Made by a program: the position numbers and the translations under genes | The notes under the pieces: model-generated | Told to the model about the DNA's origin: nothing | Seen by the model: the letters and a program-made list of their open reading frames with translations, nothing else | The model's database searches: none | Assembly: GCF_002925905.1 (NCBI RefSeq) | Contig: NZ_PRDB01000017.1 | Span: 85,942-149,941, forward strand | Reading direction: 5' to 3' | Source of the DNA: Klebsiella michiganensis | GTDB taxonomy: Bacteria > Pseudomonadota > Gammaproteobacteria > Enterobacterales > Enterobacteriaceae | Length of the DNA: 64,000 bases | Part shown: one piece after another, positions 29,873 to 40,176 of the stretch | Numbering within the stretch: position 1 is the first letter of the stretch | Layout: every line of letters starts with the position of its first letter

Positions 29873-31624
29873 CGAACCTGAACCGCCTAACCAGCGTAGC
29901 GGCCACGGAAAGCGATGACGACTCTCTTGCTGTGTCGCCTGCGCAATACGTTCCTGAATGGTTTGCCGTAACGTTTGTCCTTCGCCGTCCCAGAGTAGCT
30001 GGGTCAGAATGGGCAGCGCTTCCGTCACGTCATCGACTGCCCAGATAAAGAACTGCTCATCCGCAACGGCCTGTTGCAGTTCCTGCGCCAGGCTCAGGTG
30101 ACGAACGTTGGCGGAGGGAATGATGACTCCCTGTTTACCGGTCAGCCCACGCTGCTGGCAAATAGCAAAGAAGCCCTCAATTTTCTCGTTAAGCCCGCCA
30201 ACCGGCTGTACGCGACCAAACTGATCGACAGAACCGGTAATGGCGATGCTCTGATTAATCGGCACATTGGCCAGCGAGCTGATCAGCGCGCACAGTTCGG
30301 CCATGGAGGCGCTATCGCCATCCACTTCGCTGTAGGACTGCTCGAAGGTCAGGGAGGCGGTGAAGGGGAGCTGTTGTTCGAGCTCCAGCTCGGACATCAG
30401 AAACGCCTGCATGATCATCATGCCTTTTGCATGAATGTTGCCACCGAGCTCGGCCTTACGCTCAACGTCAATAAATTCGCCGTCGCCGATATGTACGACG
30501 CAGCTAATACGTGAAGGCTCGCCAAACGCACGCGGATGGCCCGGAAACTCAATGACGGAGAGTGCGTTGATTTGTCCGACGCATTCGCCTTCGGTCTCGA
30601 TCAGGATTTGCTCCTGCAGTATTTCATCCTGGATGCGTTCAGCAAGGTAGCCTTCGCGCCACAAACGACGCTCCAGCATGGTTTGCATCTCTTCAGCGCT
30701 AATCTCTTCACCTTCACAGAACGCGGCGGCTTCGCGAAGCTGGCGAGCAATCCAGAGCACGCACAGCGGCAAGGTTTCCTGATCGCCTGTATAACGCGCA
30801 CCTTCCTGGATTAGCAGCGGCCAGGCGTTAGCTGACAGCCCCGGGAGCTCGAGCAGCTGAGCATTTTGCCAGACCCACTGGCACCACTGCTTCAGCGTAT
30901 CGGCGTCAGCGATTTGCAGATTATCTTCATATTCGCTGTAGATAGCCTGCGCAGAAAGCTCGGGTTCCATCTCCTGAAAATCAGCAAGAGATTCCCGCTC
31001 GCCGACCAGGATAACTTTCAAACTCAGGGGCATAGAGGGAATGCTGACCGGAAGAGGGCGAGACTCATCGAATGATAACCAGTCAAAACGCTGGCGGGTT
31101 ACCATATTTTTCAGCCGCATCCACAGCAGGGGCTGTGCCAGTAATGCACGGAGGGAGAGAATTAATACCCCGCCGTTAGCGCGATGGACCAGACCGGGTT
31201 GTAACGTGATTTCACCATTAAACTGGCGCACGCAGCCAAAAAGCTGCTCTGCTTCGATCCAGTCCGCGGCTTCAACCGGCGCAACGCTGGCGAAATTATC
31301 TTCAGCCGTTTGCGCCGGGGAGAGCGAGATTTTTCCGCCATCAACCTGATAGCGAACGCCACAGAGCGTTTGTGCCGGTTGGTGTAAAGTACGGGTTTCG
31401 TTAGCCAGCCACTGCAGGTACTCCGGCTCTTCCGGAATTTTAACCAGCATAAACGGCGAAATGGCTGGAGTGACCAGGAGCTGCTCCAGGCCATAGAAGA
31501 GTCGGGGTTGCAGTTCGCCTGAGAGCGATGTCTCTGCGTGAGCTAAGTCGGCTTGTGCAAACAGCGCCTGATAACTTTCCGTATCAGGAGCGAGGTCGTT
31601 TCGGGTAAGTTTCGTAATGGTCAA
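29867..31624 (-). CDS. lonH: Lon-protease-like protein LonH (YcbZ)
   Basis: A protein of 585 residues (E. coli YcbZ 586) with a degenerate ATPase-like N-terminal region and a Lon-type C-terminal peptidase. The Ser-Lys dyad is intact: Ser438 in GDSASMAEL and Lys481 in GGLNEKIEGFF, 43 residues apart as in Lon. No Walker A motif is visible, so it is not a normal ATP-dependent Lon. Its cellular substrate is unknown. The gene runs towards fabA on the same strand and carries part of the fabA FadR site at its 3' end. Confidence 0.93.
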   Translation of the reverse strand: MTITKLTRNDLAPDTESYQALFAQADLAHAETSLSGELQPRLFYGLEQLLVTPAISPFMLVKIPEEPEYLQWLANETRTLHQPAQTLCGVRYQVDGGKISLSPAQTAEDNFASVAPVEAADWIEAEQLFGCVRQFNGEITLQPGLVHRANGGVLILSLRALLAQPLLWMRLKNMVTRQRFDWLSFDESRPLPVSIPSMPLSLKVILVGERESLADFQEMEPELSAQAIYSEYEDNLQIADADTLKQWCQWVWQNAQLLELPGLSANAWPLLIQEGARYTGDQETLPLCVLWIARQLREAAAFCEGEEISAEEMQTMLERRLWREGYLAERIQDEILQEQILIETEGECVGQINALSVIEFPGHPRAFGEPSRISCVVHIGDGEFIDVERKAELGGNIHAKGMMIMQAFLMSELELEQQLPFTASLTFEQSYSEVDGDSASMAELCALISSLANVPINQSIAITGSVDQFGRVQPVGGLNEKIEGFFAICQQRGLTGKQGVIIPSANVRHLSLAQELQQAVADEQFFIWAVDDVTEALPILTQLLWDGEGQTLRQTIQERIAQATQQESRHRFPWPLRWLGGSGSN

Positions 31625-31809
31625 AGTCGCTGTTTTTTAGTCAGATGTAAAACGCGCGATTATACATTATGCGGCGTCCGAGCACACGAGGGATTGCGAT
31701 TGTCGCGGTGATAACGAATCTACCAACATCACGAAAGATCATTTATTCTCAGCACATCAGGAAAAAACTGATATCCTGAAATGAGTTACACGGTCACATT
31801 GAGATCGCA

Positions 31810-32262
31810 ATGAAATATCAACAACTGGAAAATCTTGAAAGCGGCTGGAAATGGACTTATCTGGTAAAAAAGCACCGGGAAGGTGAGCTTATTACCCGCT
31901 ACATTGAAGCCAGCGCTGCGCAAGCCGCCGTCGATTTATTACTGACGCTCGAAAATGAACCCGTGCTGGTGAATACCTGGATTGAGCAGCATATCAATCC
32001 GGCGCTGGTGAACCGCATGAAGCAGACTATCCGCGCCCGACGTAAGCGTCATTTTAACGCGGAGCATCAGCATACGCGTAAAAAGTCTATCGACCTGGAG
32101 TTCATGGTCTGGCAGCGTCTGGCGGGTCTGGCGCAAAGACGGGGTAAAACGCTTTCTGAAACCATTGTGCAGTTGATTGAGGATGCTGAGCATAAAGAGA
32201 AGTATGCCAGCAAGATGTCCAGCCTGAAGCATGATTTGCAGGTACTGTTAGGTAAAGAGTAG
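31810..32262 (+). CDS. matP: Macrodomain Ter protein MatP
   Basis: DNA-binding protein of 150 residues (E. coli 150) that binds matS sites and organises the Ter macrodomain, linking it to the divisome through ZapB. The basic stretch [19 protein letters not shown] and the ribbon-helix-helix segment ([31 protein letters not shown]) are clear. A C-terminal coiled coil allows tetramerisation. It reads divergently from lonH and convergently with ompA. Confidence 0.95.
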   Translation: MKYQQLENLESGWKWTYLVKKHREGELITRYIEASAAQAAVDLLLTLENEPVLVNTWIEQHINPALVNRMKQTIRARRKRHFNAEHQHTRKKSIDLEFMVWQRLAGLAQRRGKTLSETIVQLIEDAEHKEKYASKMSSLKHDLQVLLGKE

Positions 32263-32324
32263 TGATGCAAGCATCGGGATATATCGGTGCGCTGCTGCTT
32301 TTTGATAGAGGAATTTAAGGTAAA

Positions 32325-32351
32325 AAAAACCCCGCATCGCGGGGTTTTTTA
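32325..32351. terminator. Bidirectional terminator between matP and ompA
   Basis: AAAAAA-CCCCGC-ATC-GCGGGG-TTTTTT: a short GC stem flanked by A and T runs, usable from both strands. Confidence 0.92.
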
Positions 32352-32364
32352 TTAACGAGATAAC

Positions 32365-33435
32365 TTAAGCCTGCGGCTGAGTTACAACGTCTTTGTAGCC
32401 TTTAACTTCGATTTCTACACGACGGTCCGGCGCCAGGCAGTCGATCAGAGCTGCGCGAGCTTTCACGTTGTCACAGGTGTTGCCAGTAACCGGGTTGGAT
32501 TCGCCCATACCGCGAGCAGAGATTTTGCTAGCCGGGATACCTTTGGATACCAGGTAATCAACAACGGACTGAGCACGTTTCTCAGACAGCTGCTGGTTGT
32601 AGGCATCAGAACCGATACGGTCGGTGTAGCCCAGAACAACTGCGGAACCGTCTTTCGGATCCATGTTGCTCAGCTGGGTGTACAGCTGATCCAGAGCCTG
32701 CTGGCCTTCTGGTTTCAGAGTAGATTTGTTGAAGTTGAACAGAACGTCAGACTTCAGGGTAAAGTGCTTGGTAGTCACTTCTGGAGCCGGAGCCGGCGCC
32801 GGAGCTACAACCGGAGCAACGTCGTCCTGACCGAAGCGGTAGGATACGCCCAGGCTCAGCATGCCGTTATCAGGACGGGTACCAACGGTGCCAGCGTCGC
32901 CGATGTTGTTAACCCACTGGTATTCCAGACGGGTTGCGATGTCACGAGTAACAGCCCACTCTAAGCCGCCCGCGAATACCGGGGAGACGCCAGTGTCGTG
33001 TTCGCTACGGGAAACGCCGGTAGAAGCGTAGTTACCTTTGGAGTCAGCGCGCCAAACCATACCACCCAGACGGGTATAGATATCCAGATCGTCAGTGATC
33101 GGGTAACCCAGTTTAGCAGTCAGCTGAACGCCCTGAGCTTTGAAAGCGCCGTTGTCAACGCTGCCTTTGTAAGCCATACGGCCCAGCCAGTCGTAACCCA
33201 TTTCAAAACCGAGGTACGGGTTAACCTGGTAACCACCAAACGCACCAGCACCCAGCTGATCGTTACGGGTCGGGCCGTTGTTGCCCTGGAAACCGTTACC
33301 GTAGAAACCGGTGTCGTGATACTGGGACCAGCCCAGTTTAGCACCTGCGTACCAGGTGTTATCTTTCGGAGCGGCCTGCGCTACGGTAGCGAAGCCAGCC
33401 AGTGCCACTGCAATCGCGATAGCTGTCTTTTTCAT
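32365..33435 (-). CDS. ompA: Outer membrane protein OmpA
   Basis: Major outer-membrane protein of 356 residues. Signal peptide 1-21 (ends VAQA) is followed by an 8-strand beta-barrel (about 22-195), a Pro/Ala hinge (APAPAPAPE) and a C-terminal OmpA domain binding peptidoglycan through [11 protein letters not shown]...RRVEIE. Loop 1 ([19 protein letters not shown]) and the length are those of Klebsiella rather than E. coli OmpA, supporting the genus call. The start [14 protein letters not shown] follows GAGGCGC; a longer in-frame start inside the leader is rejected. Confidence 0.97.
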   Translation of the reverse strand: MKKTAIAIAVALAGFATVAQAAPKDNTWYAGAKLGWSQYHDTGFYGNGFQGNNGPTRNDQLGAGAFGGYQVNPYLGFEMGYDWLGRMAYKGSVDNGAFKAQGVQLTAKLGYPITDDLDIYTRLGGMVWRADSKGNYASTGVSRSEHDTGVSPVFAGGLEWAVTRDIATRLEYQWVNNIGDAGTVGTRPDNGMLSLGVSYRFGQDDVAPVVAPAPAPAPEVTTKHFTLKSDVLFNFNKSTLKPEGQQALDQLYTQLSNMDPKDGSAVVLGYTDRIGSDAYNQQLSEKRAQSVVDYLVSKGIPASKISARGMGESNPVTGNTCDNVKARAALIDCLAPDRRVEIEVKGYKDVVTQPQA

Positions 33436-33620
33436 TTTTTGCGCCTCATTATCATCCAAAATTCGCCATGAAGGTTCAGAAGACCTCACGGTTAAATCCT
33501 TCACCCGGGGCGTGACTTGTTGTTAACTATGCTGATACATGCAGCGTAAGCCGGTCACCCCTGGCGATGTAAAGTCTACAACTTAGTTCGAAACTTACAA
33601 GTGTGAACTCCGTCAGGCAT
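33436..33620 (-). promoter_or_regulatory. ompA leader with MicA target, and upstream CRP-like site
   Basis: The long leader of ompA is conserved with E. coli. Next to the start it reads GGATGATAATGAGGCGC, the segment paired by the MicA small RNA. Further up is the leader hairpin region (AACCGTGAGGTCTTCTGAAC) linked to mRNA stability in E. coli. TGTGA-ACTCCG-TCAGG at 33602-33617 resembles the CRP site of E. coli ompA. Bases 33621-33760 hold no gene I can support. Confidence 0.6.
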
Positions 33621-33761
33621 ATGAAAAAAAAGGGTTGTGTACGCTATGTTTAACCAATACGGTTGAACTTAATCGAGGCAAAAAAAGTCGCGAAGCCGCA
33701 TCAGACAAGCATTTTAACAAAAATGCCGTTCAAGAAAGCCCATCTCGCGCCAGGGCAAAAA

Positions 33762-33780
33762 AAATTCCAGGATTAATCCT
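33762..33780 (-). terminator. Weak terminator after sulA
   Basis: On the minus strand the small palindrome AGGATTAATCCT is followed by GGAATTTTTTTT, 8 bases past the sulA stop. The stem is only 5-6 bp, so efficiency is uncertain. Confidence 0.45.
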
Positions 33781-33788
33781 AAACTCGG

Positions 33789-34298
33789 TTAATGATACAG
33801 GTTTGAGTGAATTTTTAGCCCAGAAAGTTGTCTGCCTGGCTGATTGGTATTTCTTACCGGACGCATGATAAAGCCCATCGCGTGACCCTCTTCTGCAGCG
33901 GCAACCAGGCGTTCATGTTCCTCAATGCTCAGTTCTTCTGATAGCCAGCCAATAACGACGCTATAATTTCCCGTGCGCAGTGAGCGAACCATGGATTCCA
34001 GGGTGTTAGCGGGGGAGAGCTGGCTGATCTGCATCACCTTCGACAGCGGCAAACCGGACGACTGCACCCATTCGCGGCTCAGCTTCTGTTGTGGCGTCAG
34101 CCAGAGCTGCCAGCGCGATTGCTGCCCAAGCTGTTGTAATAAAGGAAGCAATAGTAGCTGCGTCATCATGGGCTGGTCTTCTCGATAGACTATTTCACTG
34201 ATCAGCCCATTAGCTGGCTGTTCGGCAGCGTCATGAGAGCGACGACGTACTGAAGTAGAAGTCAGTGGTGAACGATTTGCGTGAGCTGATGTAAACAT
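33789..34298 (-). CDS. sulA: SOS cell-division inhibitor SulA
   Basis: A protein of 169 residues (E. coli 169) that binds FtsZ and blocks septation during the SOS response; it is then degraded by Lon. The core ([20 protein letters not shown] ... [31 protein letters not shown]) and the C-terminal tail [11 protein letters not shown], needed for Lon recognition, are present. A LexA box is centred about 30 bases upstream. Confidence 0.95.
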   Translation of the reverse strand: MFTSAHANRSPLTSTSVRRRSHDAAEQPANGLISEIVYREDQPMMTQLLLLPLLQQLGQQSRWQLWLTPQQKLSREWVQSSGLPLSKVMQISQLSPANTLESMVRSLRTGNYSVVIGWLSEELSIEEHERLVAAAEEGHAMGFIMRPVRNTNQPGRQLSGLKIHSNLYH

Positions 34299-34320
34299 AG
34301 TCTATCCCGCCTGTGGGTTA

Positions 34321-34336
34321 CTGTATACATATACAG
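34321..34336. promoter_or_regulatory. LexA (SOS) box of sulA
   Basis: CTGT-ATACATAT-ACAG is a perfect CTGT-N8-ACAG LexA operator with the favoured AT-alternating centre, 22 bases before the sulA ATG. It should give tight SOS control. Confidence 0.93.
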
Positions 34337-34760
34337 TATATGCGGCAGGGTGAAAGATCAACCCTATTTTCTCTGTTGCTGGATGAAATTTGTACGTCGC
34401 CGGGAGTGAACCCGAACCGGTCGCATCGGATGTCCGCGCGTACACAATGTGAATTCATGGTTGTCGCGCTTTCTTGCTGGCTAAATTCTTCTCATAAATG
34501 ATGGCATTAACGGTCTATGAGCGAACAGGGATGCCCTGCTCTCTGTACGCTACTGTGATGAATATTAATTAAGCATTTTATCTTTCCCGCGTTTAACTTC
34601 ATCAAATGACTATTTTCTGAAAGCGGCTCGCAAAAAAACACGCTGATTAAAATGAACAGATAATTCATGTTGCCGCATGAAGAGAAGTCACTTATTTTCT
34701 CTTTTAACGGATCCGTTAGCACATTTATGTCTTATTTACATGATTAACAAAGGAATAATC
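34337..34760. other. sulA-sxy intergenic region, no gene seen
   Basis: About 420 bases, AT-rich towards sxy. The distal part contains the sxy promoter and leader and an AAAGGAA ribosome site 8 bases before the sxy ATG. Short frames here lack ribosome sites and conservation. A TGTGATGAAT sequence near 34554 resembles half a CRP site but its partner half is missing. Confidence 0.4.
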
Positions 34761-35384
34761 ATGAAGAAACTTATATGTCTTAGGATCCATCAGTTTCGGG
34801 CATGTTTGTCTCCATTAGGAAAAATAAGCTGTCGGCCCTTATTTGGTGGCTATAGCCTGGCGATAGATAATACCGTGTTTGCCATGATGGCTGAGGGAGA
34901 AATCTATCTTCGGGTTTGCGAGCAGAGCGCGGAGTACCGCGTGGCGCATAAAAACCCGCTGTTGAAGATGCAGAAGAATGGTCGTCTGGTCGCGCTGAAG
35001 TATTATCATATTGATGAGGAACTTTGGCGGGATAGCAAAATGCTTTTTCATTTATCGGCGCTGTCATTACAGAGCGCGCGTCATGAAAAACATCGGCAGC
35101 GACATTCCGGAAGATTAAAAAATTTGCCAAATATCAGTTTTCATATGGAACTACAGCTGATTAATTCAGGCATTACGGATGAATTAATGCTGCGTAAGAT
35201 TGGGGCCAAAGAAGCCTGGTTGAGGTTACGAAAAATAAATAAAGCGCTAACGGTGAATATTCTTTATTCCTTACAGGGGGCTATTGAAGGCGTCCACGCG
35301 GCCACGCTCCCGACGCAGCAGCGTCAGGAGCTTGAGAAGTGGGCAACGGAACAGATGCGGGAGAGTGAGAGCTATTCAGGTTGA
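34761..35384 (+). CDS. sxy: Competence regulator Sxy (TfoX)
   Basis: A protein of 207 residues (E. coli Sxy 209). It has a TfoX N-terminal domain (RPLFGGYSLAIDNTVFAMMAEGEIYLRV) and a C-terminal TfoX_C domain (LPNISFHMELQLINSGITDELMLRKIGAKEAWLRLR). With CRP it activates CRP-S promoters of DNA-uptake and type IV pilus genes. It is more diverged from E. coli than its neighbours are, which is usual for Sxy. The start follows AAAGGAA; an in-frame ATG at 34677 would add 28 residues that are not conserved. It overlaps convergent yccS by 13 bases. Confidence 0.9.
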   Translation: MKKLICLRIHQFRACLSPLGKISCRPLFGGYSLAIDNTVFAMMAEGEIYLRVCEQSAEYRVAHKNPLLKMQKNGRLVALKYYHIDEELWRDSKMLFHLSALSLQSARHEKHRQRHSGRLKNLPNISFHMELQLINSGITDELMLRKIGAKEAWLRLRKINKALTVNILYSLQGAIEGVHAATLPTQQRQELEKWATEQMRESESYSG

Positions 35385-37507
35385 ATCTCAACCTGTCGCT
35401 GTAGCCGGCAAATCTCTGGCAGCAGCGCCAGTAGCAGCCCGATTTGTTGAAGCACTAACGGCTCTTTGCTATCGGCACGAGGTTCAAGATGCTGTATCCT
35501 GGTTTGCAGGCTTGTTAGAGCTTGCTGTACCCGCTGTTCATCGGCCGGTGAGTGGTGCAGCGCGTCATCAACATAACAAACGGCATCGTCCAGCAGCGCC
35601 AGGATATCTGGCGTTGTCAGCTTTTCCCTGTGTGCGCCCAGGGCGGAGATATAGCTGGTAAAAGTGTGGTTCAGGCATAACAACCGAAAAGCGGTTTCCC
35701 GCATTTGCGAGCCCGCTCTGGGTTCTGTTGATAAGTTTGATACAACGGATGCCAGCTCACCGTCCCTGCTGTGCGCCGCTCTTCGCGCAATACGATAGGC
35801 AAGACGGTTGTCGCGCCCCTGATGATATTGCTCGAGTATGGCGTCTAAATATCGGCAGTTGGCATTGATTGCTTGTTCAAGTACTCGGGGCAGGTTGCGG
35901 AATTTCCAGTCTGGCCAAATAAAGCTGACTGCGGCCCAGGCGATAGCGCAGCCGATCAGCGTATCAAATATACGCGGTAGGGCGACTTCAAAACCTTCCC
36001 CCAGGAGGTTAAAGCACAGCAAAACCAGAAGGGTAATGAACATGGTCGCATGGGCGTACTGTACATTACGGAACGCGAAGAACAGCACGCCGGTCAGGAC
36101 AATTAAAAGCAGCTGGCCTTCGACGGAAGGGACGAGAAGCAGCACCGGCAGGCCTATCGCTACGCCGATGAGCGTACCGATTATCCTTAACGCCAGCCGG
36201 TGACGAGTGGCGTTATAGTTTGGCTGGCATACGAACAGGCTGGTCAGCAATATCCAGTAACCGTGGTTCAGTCCGGTTAACTGGATAAATGCATAACCTG
36301 CGCACAGGACTAATGACATTCGAACCGCATGGCGAAACAGAGCTGACTCTGGGGTCATATTACTGCGCAGGCGCAGCCAGATATCGCTGAAACTGCCGGG
36401 TTGGTCGTCGGCTAACAGGTTTTCCGTGTTGTGACTGGACTGTACAGTCGTCTGGACGGATTCAATTGTCGCCAGCTGGGCGTCAATGGCGCGTAAGTTA
36501 TTAAGCAAAAATCCCAACGCCTTAATCTGTTCTGCCGGCGCGCCGCTGGCTTTTACGCGATCGAGCGCGGCGTCAAGATGCATAAAAGCGCGCTCAAAGT
36601 GAGTGTCATGAAGGTAGGGTTCGCGTAGCAGGATGGCACGAGACAGTTTCTGGCAGGCCTGCGCCTGCATTGACAGCATACGCTGGAAGCGGAACATCAC
36701 GTCACTGTAGCGAAAATGATCGCGCAGCGTTTGGTATTGAATATGCGATGAGCTTGCGCGTTCGTGGATGTCCTGCGCCACGAAGTAATACTGCAAAGTG
36801 CGACGCGTTCCGCGCTGCCCGCGATCGCCGCGCAGGCGAGTCAGCAGGGAAACTTTCGTCTGATTCAGCGTGGCCACAAGCTGGCCATTGGCTATCGCCA
36901 GGTCATACAGCGGAGCCTGGCTTTCATCTTCAATATCCGGATCGAACAGGCGTGATTTAAGCTCCAGATAGTGAGCTAACTGCTCGTAGCTGCGTGCCAG
37001 ATTGTCCTGAAGAGGACGGATAGGGAAAATCAGATGTCCGGAGAGGGTAAGTAAGTTGTACCACACCGCGCCAGCCAGCAAAAACAGCGGCTGAAGATAC
37101 CAGTGGCTGTAAAGCGTAACGCCCAGCATGGTATAGATGGCGATTAACAAAGCACCAAAGGCGATGGTGGCATAGCGTTGGCCCAGGCCGCCGAGCAAAA
37201 TAAAACCGATTGTTGAAACGGTTAATCCCGCCGCAAATAACCACGGCCAGGGAAAAAGGAGTTCCACTGAGGCTGAAGCAATAAAAAAGCACACGAGGGT
37301 AATGGCCAGATTACGCAGACGTCCTGTCAGGCGGTCATCAAGGTCGGTCAGCGCCGCTGCCACCACCCCGAGTGTTAGAGGAATCGTGAGTTTTACTTCG
37401 CCAAGCCACCAGGGAAATGCGGTCGTGCCGCAGAGTGCGATAAATATCCTGATGTTATATAACCAGGCACTGTTCCATGTATAGCGGCGTAGCAGGGGGG
37501 TGAGCAT
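35372..37507 (-). CDS. yccS: YccS, FUSC-family inner membrane protein
   Basis: Inner membrane protein of 711 residues (E. coli YccS 717) of the FUSC/aromatic-acid-exporter-like family. Two transmembrane blocks (about residues 15-160 and 385-510) flank a large cytoplasmic alpha-helical domain, with another helical domain at the C-terminus. Its transport substrate is not established. It starts 17 bases after yccF and is probably co-transcribed from a promoter upstream of yccF. Confidence 0.92.
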   Translation of the reverse strand: MLTPLLRRYTWNSAWLYNIRIFIALCGTTAFPWWLGEVKLTIPLTLGVVAAALTDLDDRLTGRLRNLAITLVCFFIASASVELLFPWPWLFAAGLTVSTIGFILLGGLGQRYATIAFGALLIAIYTMLGVTLYSHWYLQPLFLLAGAVWYNLLTLSGHLIFPIRPLQDNLARSYEQLAHYLELKSRLFDPDIEDESQAPLYDLAIANGQLVATLNQTKVSLLTRLRGDRGQRGTRRTLQYYFVAQDIHERASSSHIQYQTLRDHFRYSDVMFRFQRMLSMQAQACQKLSRAILLREPYLHDTHFERAFMHLDAALDRVKASGAPAEQIKALGFLLNNLRAIDAQLATIESVQTTVQSSHNTENLLADDQPGSFSDIWLRLRSNMTPESALFRHAVRMSLVLCAGYAFIQLTGLNHGYWILLTSLFVCQPNYNATRHRLALRIIGTLIGVAIGLPVLLLVPSVEGQLLLIVLTGVLFFAFRNVQYAHATMFITLLVLLCFNLLGEGFEVALPRIFDTLIGCAIAWAAVSFIWPDWKFRNLPRVLEQAINANCRYLDAILEQYHQGRDNRLAYRIARRAAHSRDGELASVVSNLSTEPRAGSQMRETAFRLLCLNHTFTSYISALGAHREKLTTPDILALLDDAVCYVDDALHHSPADEQRVQQALTSLQTRIQHLEPRADSKEPLVLQQIGLLLALLPEICRLQRQVEIQPE

Positions 37508-37524
37508 TTCTCTATTCCATTCAA

Positions 37525-37971
37525 TTACTGAAAGCGGCGACGCGCATTGGCTTCACGCGCGGCGCGAGCGGTCTCGACGGAGACGACTCGTCGGCCTACT
37601 GGCCATAAAGCAATAGCGGCGATTTTAAAATTGGCGATACCAACCGGGATGCCAATGATAGTCAGGCATTGGGCGATACCACAAAAGATATGCATCAGGC
37701 ACAGCCACCAGCCAAAGAAAATAAACCATAAAATATTCAATAGTGTCCCACCCGCGTTTAGCAGGCTATTCTTTCCCTGAGGATCGAGTTCGTCGACATG
37801 AACGGCCTCATTCCCATAGGGAAAAAGAGAGAGTTTTGTTATCTCCCAGCAGGAGCGGGTGAGAGGCAGGGTAAAGATCAGCACAATGCTGACCAGCGTC
37901 GCCAGAAGCCAGCCGAGCGTGGTGGCGAATCCGCCAAGGATAAAGTTTAAAATATTCAGAACGGTACGCAT
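37525..37971 (-). CDS. yccF: YccF, small inner membrane protein
   Basis: Membrane protein of 148 residues, the same length as E. coli YccF, with two YccF domains and about four hydrophobic segments (GGFATTLGWLLATLVSIVLIF; ILWFIFFGWWLCLMHIFCG). The conserved GNEAVHVDELDPQGKN connects them. Function is unknown; an ion-channel-like fold has been suggested for the family. The start is MRTVLNILNF; an upstream extension of 32 codons is not conserved. Divergent from helD. Confidence 0.92.
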   Translation of the reverse strand: MRTVLNILNFILGGFATTLGWLLATLVSIVLIFTLPLTRSCWEITKLSLFPYGNEAVHVDELDPQGKNSLLNAGGTLLNILWFIFFGWWLCLMHIFCGIAQCLTIIGIPVGIANFKIAAIALWPVGRRVVSVETARAAREANARRRFQ

Positions 37972-38093
37972 AAACCCTCTGCTTAATACGGTGGATAATA
38001 AGGCACGGCCATTGTAGCGTTTTTTACGCTGGAGCACCCGGTCGCTGGCGGTTAAACTTAAAAACATCCAACCTGATTGAAATTCGACATTAT

Positions 38094-40148
38094 ATGGAAC
38101 TTAGAGCGACAACATTGGGCAAGCGTATGGCTCAGCATCCTTATGACAGGGTGCAACTTCTTAATGCCGGAGTAAAGGTTTCCGGTGATAGCCATGAATA
38201 TCTTATACCTTTCAATCAGTTATTATCAATTCATTGCAAGCGTGGGCTGGTTTGGGGGGAGCTGGAGTTTACCCTACCGGGCGAGAAAGTTGTGCGTTTG
38301 CACGGTACCGAATGGAGTGAAACCCAGCGCTTTTACCATCATCTGAACACGCTCTGGCAGCAGTGGAGCGCGGAAATGAGCGATATTGCCGCTGATGTAC
38401 TTCGCCAGCAGCTGGCGGAAGTGGCGCGTTCCAGCGCGGAAGGTAAATGGTTGACGCGTCAGCAGGTAAGCGATATTCAGCGCAAAATACGCCATGCGCT
38501 GAGCGGATTACCAGTGCCGACAGTCCGTCTTGATGCTTTTGATAACTGCCGCGAGCTATGGCGGCAATGCCAGAGTTGGTTGAGTAATACGGAAAAAGCC
38601 AGGCTCGAGCATAACCAAACTTTTACGGAATCCATGCTGGAGCAATACCGCGGATTTTTTGCCGCAGTGGAATCATCGCCGTTGAATCCGGCTCAGGCAC
38701 GCGCAGTCGTAAACGGCGAGCGTTCGTTATTAGTTCTGGCGGGTGCCGGAAGCGGTAAAACTTCCGTGTTAGTGGCGCGCGCAGGCTGGTTATTGACCCG
38801 TGGCGAGGCGGCGGCTGAGCAAATTCTGCTACTGGCGTTTGGTCGGCAAGCCGCGCAGGAGATGGATGAGCGCATCCGCGAGCGCCTGGGCACTGAAGAG
38901 ATCTCTGCGCGTACTTTTCACTCCCTTGCCCTGCACATTATCCAGCAGGGCAGTAAAAAAGCCCCGACGATCAGCAAGCTGGAGAGCGACAGCGCTGCAC
39001 GGCAAAAACTTTTAGTACAGAGCTGGCAGCAGCAGTGCCAGGAGAAAAAAGCGCAGGCGAAAGGCTGGCGATTGTGGCTGGAGGAGGAAATGGGGTGGCA
39101 GATCCCTGAAGGGGATTTCTGGCAGGACAAAAAGCTGCAACGTCGTGTTGCCAGCCGCCTTGACCGCTGGGTTAGCTTGATGCGTATGCATGGCGGCTCG
39201 CAGGCTGAGATGATTGCCGGGGCCCCTGAAGAGGTACGCGACCTTTTTGGCAAGCGCGTTAAGCTGATGGCCCCTCTGCTAAAAGCGTGGAAAACGGCGT
39301 TAAAAGATGAAAACGCCGTCGATTTCTCCGGCCTGATTCATCAGGCGATCAATATTCTGGATAAAGGGCGGTTCGTCAGCCCGTGGAAGCATATTCTGGT
39401 GGATGAGTTTCAGGATATCTCCCCGCAGCGGGCATCCCTACTCGCCGCGTTACGTCGGCAAAACACGCAGACGACGCTGTTTGCCGTTGGCGATGACTGG
39501 CAGGCCATCTACCGTTTCAGCGGTGCTCAGCTCTCTTTAACAACGGCCTTTAATCACTATTTTGGCGAAGGGGATTGCTGTGCGCTGGATACGACGTACC
39601 GATTTAATAGCCGGATAGGCGAGATAGCCAACGGGTTTATCCAGCAAAATCCGCACCAGTTAACGAAACCACTAAACAGCCTGGTCGCAGGGGACAAAAA
39701 AGCGGTGACGTTATTGGCGGAGGACAAACTCGACGATCTGCTTGATAAAATGAGCGGCTATGTCAAACGAGAGCAGCGGATTTTATTGCTAGCGCGCTAT
39801 CATCATTTGAAGCCGGCGGCGCTGGAGAAAGCCGCCACGCGCTGGCCGCATCTGCAGCTCGATTTTATGACTATTCATGCCAGCAAAGGACAACAAGCTG
39901 ATTACGTCATAATTCTTGGCCTTCAGGAGGGGGATGATGCGTTTCCTGCACCGGCGCGTGAGTCGATTATGGAGCAGGCGCTCTTACCGCAGCCGGAGGA
40001 TTTTCCCGATGCCGAAGAGAGGCGTTTGCTGTATGTCGCCATCACCCGCGCCCGCCTGCGCGTATGGCTGTTGTTTAATAAAGAGCAACCTTCGCCGTTT
40101 GTTGAAATGCTAGAGGCGCTGGATGTGCCGGTAGCAAGAAAGCCATGA
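38094..40148 (+). CDS. helD: DNA helicase IV
   Basis: UvrD/Rep-family superfamily 1 helicase of 684 residues (E. coli 684) that unwinds DNA 3' to 5'. Walker A (AGAGSGKT) is at residues 216-223. Motif II is VDEFQDISPQ, motif III is GDDWQAIYRFSGA, and motif VI is LLYVAITRAR near the C-terminus. The N-terminal 190 residues are the HelD-specific region. It is convergent with mgsA. Confidence 0.96.
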   Translation: MELRATTLGKRMAQHPYDRVQLLNAGVKVSGDSHEYLIPFNQLLSIHCKRGLVWGELEFTLPGEKVVRLHGTEWSETQRFYHHLNTLWQQWSAEMSDIAADVLRQQLAEVARSSAEGKWLTRQQVSDIQRKIRHALSGLPVPTVRLDAFDNCRELWRQCQSWLSNTEKARLEHNQTFTESMLEQYRGFFAAVESSPLNPAQARAVVNGERSLLVLAGAGSGKTSVLVARAGWLLTRGEAAAEQILLLAFGRQAAQEMDERIRERLGTEEISARTFHSLALHIIQQGSKKAPTISKLESDSAARQKLLVQSWQQQCQEKKAQAKGWRLWLEEEMGWQIPEGDFWQDKKLQRRVASRLDRWVSLMRMHGGSQAEMIAGAPEEVRDLFGKRVKLMAPLLKAWKTALKDENAVDFSGLIHQAINILDKGRFVSPWKHILVDEFQDISPQRASLLAALRRQNTQTTLFAVGDDWQAIYRFSGAQLSLTTAFNHYFGEGDCCALDTTYRFNSRIGEIANGFIQQNPHQLTKPLNSLVAGDKKAVTLLAEDKLDDLLDKMSGYVKREQRILLLARYHHLKPAALEKAATRWPHLQLDFMTIHASKGQQADYVIILGLQEGDDAFPAPARESIMEQALLPQPEDFPDAEERRLLYVAITRARLRVWLLFNKEQPSPFVEMLEALDVPVARKP

Positions 40149-40176
40149 TGGCTGGCGGCGTGGCCGCCAGCGGGGC